In this document: positions 59,435 to 64,000 of the stretch, piece by piece | Layout: each line of letters starts with the position of its first letter | Numbering within the stretch: position 1 is the stretch's first letter | Source: an uncultured Clostridia bacterium | GTDB lineage: Bacteria > Bacillota > Clostridia > Lutisporales > Lutisporaceae | Length of the DNA: 64,000 nt | Direction of reading: 5' to 3' | Assembly (NCBI GenBank): GCA_937930535.1 | Contig: CALGKJ010000123.1 | Coordinates: 1-64,000, forward strand | The notes under the pieces: generated by a model | What the model was told of the DNA's origin: nothing | Seen by the model: only the letters and a program-made list of their open reading frames with translations | Databases searched by the model: none | Position numbers and translations under genes: made by a program

Positions 59435-60166
59435 TTATTCGCAGTACTCTATTTTCTTTCCCTTGCTGCGCAGAAACTCCACAAGCTTTTTGGGATCTGT
59501 ATGCATAACAAGCTCCTCCGGCATACCTACCTCTTCAAATAAGCTGAGTACCTTTTCAAACCTGCCAACATCAAAGCATATATGTGAGTCGCTTCCAACT
59601 GCAAGCTTTATACCCTTTTGCTTGGCTGCCATAGCTATTTTCTTGCAGTTTTCGGCACTTCCCTTTCTTGCTACCGCAAAAGAGGCATTATTAATCTCGA
59701 TTAAGGTATTTGTATCTGCGGCACATTGTATAACCTTATCAATGTCTATAGCAAACACTGGATTACCTGGATGAGCAATAATATCTACCAAAGGATTCTG
59801 CATAGCCCCAATCATGGCTCTTGTGTTTTCTTCAACACTTCCGGCAGGTATGCATATATCATGGAATCCTGCAATAACAAGCTCAAGCCTTTCCAAAATG
59901 TTGTCGGGAACATCCAGCTTTCCGTTCATATCTATAACGTTTGCTTCTACACCCTTCAGCACCCTTACACCATATATATAATCCGGGATAATTCTCATAT
60001 TTACCAGATGCAGTAAATTGGGTCCTCCTAAAACTGAAGGTCCATGATCAGTCATGGCAATCATTTTTAATCCTTTTTGATTAGCACATTGTGCTATTTC
60101 CGTTATTGTGCTGTATGCATGTCCACTGGAAATCGTATGACAATGGGTATCAACAAGCAATTGCAT
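59435..60166 (-). CDS. PHP-domain phosphatase (YcdX-like)
   Basis: LVDTHCHTISSGHAYSTITEIAQCA; MTDHGPSV; IAHPGNPVF; VGSDSHICFDVG. Confidence 0.95.
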   Translation of the reverse strand: MQLLVDTHCHTISSGHAYSTITEIAQCANQKGLKMIAMTDHGPSVLGGPNLLHLVNMRIIPDYIYGVRVLKGVEANVIDMNGKLDVPDNILERLELVIAGFHDICIPAGSVEENTRAMIGAMQNPLVDIIAHPGNPVFAIDIDKVIQCAADTNTLIEINNASFAVARKGSAENCKKIAMAAKQKGIKLAVGSDSHICFDVGRFEKVLSLFEEVGMPEELVMHTDPKKLVEFLRSKGKKIEYCE

Positions 60167-60189
60167 TTTTTCACCCTCTAATTAAAAGT

Positions 60190-60471
60190 TTATCTTTGGT
60201 TGTTATCGTCATTGTTAAAGTTATTATTATTATTATTTGTATAGCTATTATCAAAATTGTTATTATTGTTATCATAAAACTCTATGGGCTCCTCTGGAAT
60301 TATAAAGGATGCTATTACATAGGCAAGCACTCCAGGCAGTATTCCTGGAATAGTTACCAGTACCCAAACCAACCTTATTATTGTTACGTCAATATTAAAA
60401 TAATTTTCCAAGCCTCCGCATACGCCGGCTAATGTTTTCTTAGTCCTTGACCTGTAAAGCTTCTTATTCAT
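60190..60471 (-). CDS. PspC-domain protein with poly-Asn tail
   Basis: KKLYRSRTKKTLAGVCGGLENYFNIDVTIIRLVWV; tail DNNNNNFDNSYTNNNNNNFNNDDNNQR. Confidence 0.92.
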   Translation of the reverse strand: MNKKLYRSRTKKTLAGVCGGLENYFNIDVTIIRLVWVLVTIPGILPGVLAYVIASFIIPEEPIEFYDNNNNNFDNSYTNNNNNNFNNDDNNQR

Positions 60472-60585
60472 ACTACTACCTCCAAATATTATATATCTTA
60501 CTGTTTATTATAGATTAGCAACTGGAAAATTTTAATTCTGAAGTTGTTTATCTATAAGAATATACGAAACATTAATAAAAATGTT

Positions 60586-62445
60586 TTACGTTCTGAAAAA
60601 ATTATATATTGTTTCAGCTATTTTTTTATTTATTCCCGACACAGAGCTTAATTCCTCCTGTGATGCCTCTTTTATTTTTTTCAGGCTTCCAAAATGCTTT
60701 AAAAGCTCTTGCCTTCGTGTATCACCTATGCCGGGGATTTCATCCAGAGCTGATTTAACTGTAGACTTGCTTCTTAAGCTTCTATGATAGCTTATTGCAA
60801 ATCTATGAGCTTCATCCTGTATGTGTGTGATCATCCTAAAGGCATTTGTGTTAATTGGAATAGACTTTTCTATCCCGTTATATATAAGTCCTCTTGTTCT
60901 ATGCTTATCATCCTTCACCATGCCGCATACAGGCAGCTTGATGTCCAGCTCCTTTAATACACTTAACGCCGAATTTACCTGACCGATACCTCCATCTATC
61001 ATAATAAGGTCTGGAAATGCAGAAAACTTGCCTGCTTCATATTCTTTTCCAGCTTCATCCAACTGTTCACGTTCCTTAAGTCCATGTACAAACCTTCTGG
61101 TAATAATCTCCTTCATGCTTTGATAATCGTCAGCACCCTCCACATATTTTATCTTGAACCTTCTATAATCCCTGTTTTTAGCCTTGCCTGCTTCAAATAC
61201 AATCATAGAACCAACATTTTCTACTCCCTGTAAATGAGAAATATCGTACGCCTCAATACGCATTGGCGGCTTTTCCAGACCAATATACTCTGCAAGCTCT
61301 CTGCATGCACCCAAGGTTTTGTCTATGTCACTTTTCTGCTTCTCTATATAAATACTTAGAGTATCCTTGGCATTTTTCTCTACCATTTCGATAAGCTTCT
61401 GCTTTTCTCCTCTTTGCGGAACAGTAAGCTTTACCTTGCTGCCTTTTTTATCCGCCAGCCATCTTTCAATAATATTCATCTCGTCTACTTCATCCTGAAG
61501 CACAATTTCCTTTGGTATAAATACCTCATCATTATAAAACTGCTTCAAAAAGCCCCCCAATATTTCGTCTGCATCCTCATATGCACTGTCAGTCAGGAAA
61601 AAATGCTCTCTGCCAATAAGCTTTCCACCACGAATAAAAAATATCTGCACACAGGCATCTTCGTTTTCTCTGGCAAAAGCGATTATATCCTTATCCTCCA
61701 TTGAAGCTGTTATTATTTTTTGCTTTTCGCCTATTTTTCTAAGAGAGTTTATGTTATCTCTGATATCTGCTGCCCTCTCAAAATCCAAATTTTCAGCAGC
61801 ATTATGCATTTTTTTTTCTAAATCTGCTACGATTTCCTCCTGTTTTCCATCCAATACCATGCAAACAGATTTTACCGCTTCCATGTACTCATTTCTATCC
61901 ACATTTCCCTGACATGGTGCCATACATTTTCCAATATGATAGTTAAGGCAAGGTCGTTCAATTTTTTTTGATTTTTCCAGATTCTTATTGCAATTCCTTA
62001 TAGGAAACATCCTTTTTAAAACTTCAAGAGTTCTGTTAACTGCTCCGCCGTCAGTATATGGACCAAAGTACCTTGCACCATCTTTTTTGATCTCTCTGGT
62101 TGTCTGCAATCTTGGGTACTCCTCATTTACTGTAACTTTTATATAAGGATATGACTTATCGTCCTTCATTAGCACATTATATCTTGGTCTGTGCTTTTTT
62201 ATCAGATTACATTCCAGTATAAGGGCTTCAAGCTCTGTATCCGTAATAATATACTCCAAATCCCTTATTCTGTATACCATCTGAGCCACCTTCGGATGTT
62301 TGTTGGAGGCGTGAAAATACTGCCTGACTCTGTTCTTAAGGTTTATAGCCTTTCCTACGTATATTATTTCGTCATATTCATCCTTCATTATATATACGCC
62401 GGGTTTTTCCGGCAGGTTTTTTAGTTTATCCTCTAAAGAAAGCAT
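60586..62445 (-). CDS. uvrC: excinuclease ABC subunit C
   Basis: LPEKPGVYIMKDEYDEIIYVGKAINLKNRVRQYF; IEAYDISHLQG; LIMIDGGIGQVNSA; C-terminal HhH. Confidence 0.98.
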   Translation of the reverse strand: MLSLEDKLKNLPEKPGVYIMKDEYDEIIYVGKAINLKNRVRQYFHASNKHPKVAQMVYRIRDLEYIITDTELEALILECNLIKKHRPRYNVLMKDDKSYPYIKVTVNEEYPRLQTTREIKKDGARYFGPYTDGGAVNRTLEVLKRMFPIRNCNKNLEKSKKIERPCLNYHIGKCMAPCQGNVDRNEYMEAVKSVCMVLDGKQEEIVADLEKKMHNAAENLDFERAADIRDNINSLRKIGEKQKIITASMEDKDIIAFARENEDACVQIFFIRGGKLIGREHFFLTDSAYEDADEILGGFLKQFYNDEVFIPKEIVLQDEVDEMNIIERWLADKKGSKVKLTVPQRGEKQKLIEMVEKNAKDTLSIYIEKQKSDIDKTLGACRELAEYIGLEKPPMRIEAYDISHLQGVENVGSMIVFEAGKAKNRDYRRFKIKYVEGADDYQSMKEIITRRFVHGLKEREQLDEAGKEYEAGKFSAFPDLIMIDGGIGQVNSALSVLKELDIKLPVCGMVKDDKHRTRGLIYNGIEKSIPINTNAFRMITHIQDEAHRFAISYHRSLRSKSTVKSALDEIPGIGDTRRQELLKHFGSLKKIKEASQEELSSVSGINKKIAETIYNFFRT

Positions 62446-62554
62446 TTGGGATACCTCCCGTATTCAAAATTTGATTTTTAGCAAAATATTATATATAATC
62501 GTTTTTAGAGACAAAATCATAGCAGCTTAATTAATAAAGAAAAGAGGTATTTTA

Positions 62555-63232
62555 ATGTCCAACTCAATGAAAACACTATTATTTTTAATATCCTTGCTGG
62601 TTATATTCACATACTTTACTTTAACCAGCGGCTTATCTCTGTACATAGTTGAAAATACATCTGGAATTTCTACCTATTATTTGATTAATTTCGTTACACT
62701 GCTGGGCTTTATTGCAATGCTTTATACTCAAGCTATAGGCAGAATCGTCTATACCAGAAATGCACTGAAAAAGCTGAATGTTATCAGCGTAATACCAATA
62801 CCTACTCGCAGAGTAATAGATAGACTGGTAGTATATTCCTTCCCTTTTGTAATAACCATAATGCCCATAATCACCAACAGAGCCATTTCATTAAGTGATG
62901 TTACTACAATAGTTAGTCTTCTGATATTTATTATTATAGTTGAAATACTTTTTTATTTAAATAGCAAGACTATGAAATTATTTGTAACAAATAATGGATT
63001 TGTAATAAAGGGCATTGACATAAGACTTGATACTCCTTTTCCTAGCAATTATAAAAACCCATCAGGTTATTATCCCTTTGAAAGAATTATAAGCTTTATG
63101 GATATGAATGACAAATTTGTACTTTATCACTCCTATGATGCAGGCTTTATTGAAGTATCAGCAGACAGAGAGGAGCTGAACAAGCTTAAGGGACTGCTGA
63201 TTTCCAAGAAAGTAATAGAAAAAAGAAGGTAA
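62555..63232 (+). CDS. membrane protein of unknown function
   Basis: several predicted TM segments; RBS AAGAGG upstream. Confidence 0.7.
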   Translation: MSNSMKTLLFLISLLVIFTYFTLTSGLSLYIVENTSGISTYYLINFVTLLGFIAMLYTQAIGRIVYTRNALKKLNVISVIPIPTRRVIDRLVVYSFPFVITIMPIITNRAISLSDVTTIVSLLIFIIIVEILFYLNSKTMKLFVTNNGFVIKGIDIRLDTPFPSNYKNPSGYYPFERIISFMDMNDKFVLYHSYDAGFIEVSADREELNKLKGLLISKKVIEKRR

Positions 63233-63240
63233 GAAGTTTA

Positions 63241-63305
63241 TTGCACAGTTCTATGTCAAATGCTATAATATGGATGTGTTAGTATAATTGTACTAACATG
63301 TCCAT
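63241..63305 (+). promoter_or_regulatory. sigma-A promoter with overlapping operator-like inverted repeat
   Basis: TTGCAC (63241-63246), 17 nt, TATAAT (63264-63269); ATGGATGTGTTAGTA-TAATTG-TACTAACATGTCCAT IR at 63270-63305. Confidence 0.75.
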
Positions 63306-63329
63306 AATTTGCATAAGGGGTAATAACAT

Positions 63330-64000
63330 ATGAGTAAGCTAAAACTAGAGGATGTTAAGCTGCTAGGGCAAGGTGCTCAGATTAAAAAAGAAATACTGAA
63401 AAGATATAAAAGCATCAGGGATTTTTATAATTCTAATGATATTTCTGTGGGATATAATACCGTACGTGTGTATTTATATACAGATGTCATAGACTCTCCC
63501 ACCTTTAAATGTACCATGACCAGAATATTTGATATGGATTATAACTCTCTGTTTTTATCTAAGCAGGAGCAGATCACGCTTCACGCTCAAAGCATATATG
63601 ACAATATAAAGGAATATGATGAGGAAGCCGACCAAGAGACATTTGATTATCTGCTGGAGAAAAGTAAAACGGAAAATATGGTTGAAGAAATAGCAATGAT
63701 GTACAGAGCAAAAGCCAGAAACTACTATTATACAAACTGGATAGACCACTGTATAGAATACTACACCTATGCCATAGATGCCTTGTCTTGGAATCAAGTA
63801 AATATGAAGGTATACTTCCTTTGTGAGCTTGCAGATGTTCTGACAAGAGAAAATATGATGGAAAAAGCTGAAACTAAGTATAAATATATAACGAACCTAG
63901 TGGGTCTGCATAAGGAAAAGCTTGATAATAACACATTATACTGCTACCATTATTGGCGAGGCATACACTATATGTATACAGATGTATATAGCTCTGCCAG
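63330..64000 (+). CDS. RRNPP-like HTH/TPR regulator, truncated by window end
   Basis: open frame to window end, MSKLKLEDVKLLGQGAQIKKEILKRYKSIRDFY...LFLSKQEQITLHAQSIYDNIKEYDEEADQETFDYLLEKSK...MYRAKARNYYYTNWIDHCIEYYTYAIDAL; paralog of 28167..29441; absent from ORF track. Confidence 0.85.
   Translation, partial: MSKLKLEDVKLLGQGAQIKKEILKRYKSIRDFYNSNDISVGYNTVRVYLYTDVIDSPTFKCTMTRIFDMDYNSLFLSKQEQITLHAQSIYDNIKEYDEEADQETFDYLLEKSKTENMVEEIAMMYRAKARNYYYTNWIDHCIEYYTYAIDALSWNQVNMKVYFLCELADVLTRENMMEKAETKYKYITNLVGLHKEKLDNNTLYCYHYWRGIHYMYTDVYSSA

Overview
The window comes from an AT-rich Firmicute chromosome, Clostridia/Lachnospiraceae-like by gene content. It has three parts. (1) About 1.8-17.5 kb is an incomplete phage-derived region, mostly on the minus strand. 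It has a CI/ImmA-type switch, SNF2 helicase, phage PolA, P4/D5-type primase-helicase, VRR-NUC, HNH, a possible cos-like GC-rich block, and an amidoligase / gamma-glutamylcyclotransferase cassette. No integrase, terminase large subunit, portal, capsid, tail or lysis gene is visible. (2) About 17.5-31.4 kb is an accessory/defence region. It has a GIY-YIG/DUF4357-like protein, then a tightly coupled five-gene operon: LAGLIDADG-like protein, McrB-like AAA+, McrC, amino-MTase and C5-MTase. It also has an orphan 608-aa HNH protein, a candidate structured RNA, an RRNPP-like TPR regulator with a small exported peptide, and a secreted-protein/membrane-protein pair. (3) About 32-64 kb is mostly core genome: rlmD, ABC transporter, pyk, two phosphofructokinases, dnaE, pgi, glucokinase, whiA, lepB, yvcK, rapZ, murB, uvrC. 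It contains one MITE-like element and, at the right edge, a truncated paralog of the RRNPP-like regulator. The most interesting hypothesis is the restriction operon. Its McrB homolog starts directly at Walker A and so lacks an N-terminal DNA-recognition domain. The translationally coupled upstream gene encodes a LAGLIDADG-like protein whose catalytic acidic positions look substituted, so it may be a repurposed specificity subunit. All family assignments are by eye; no searches were run.
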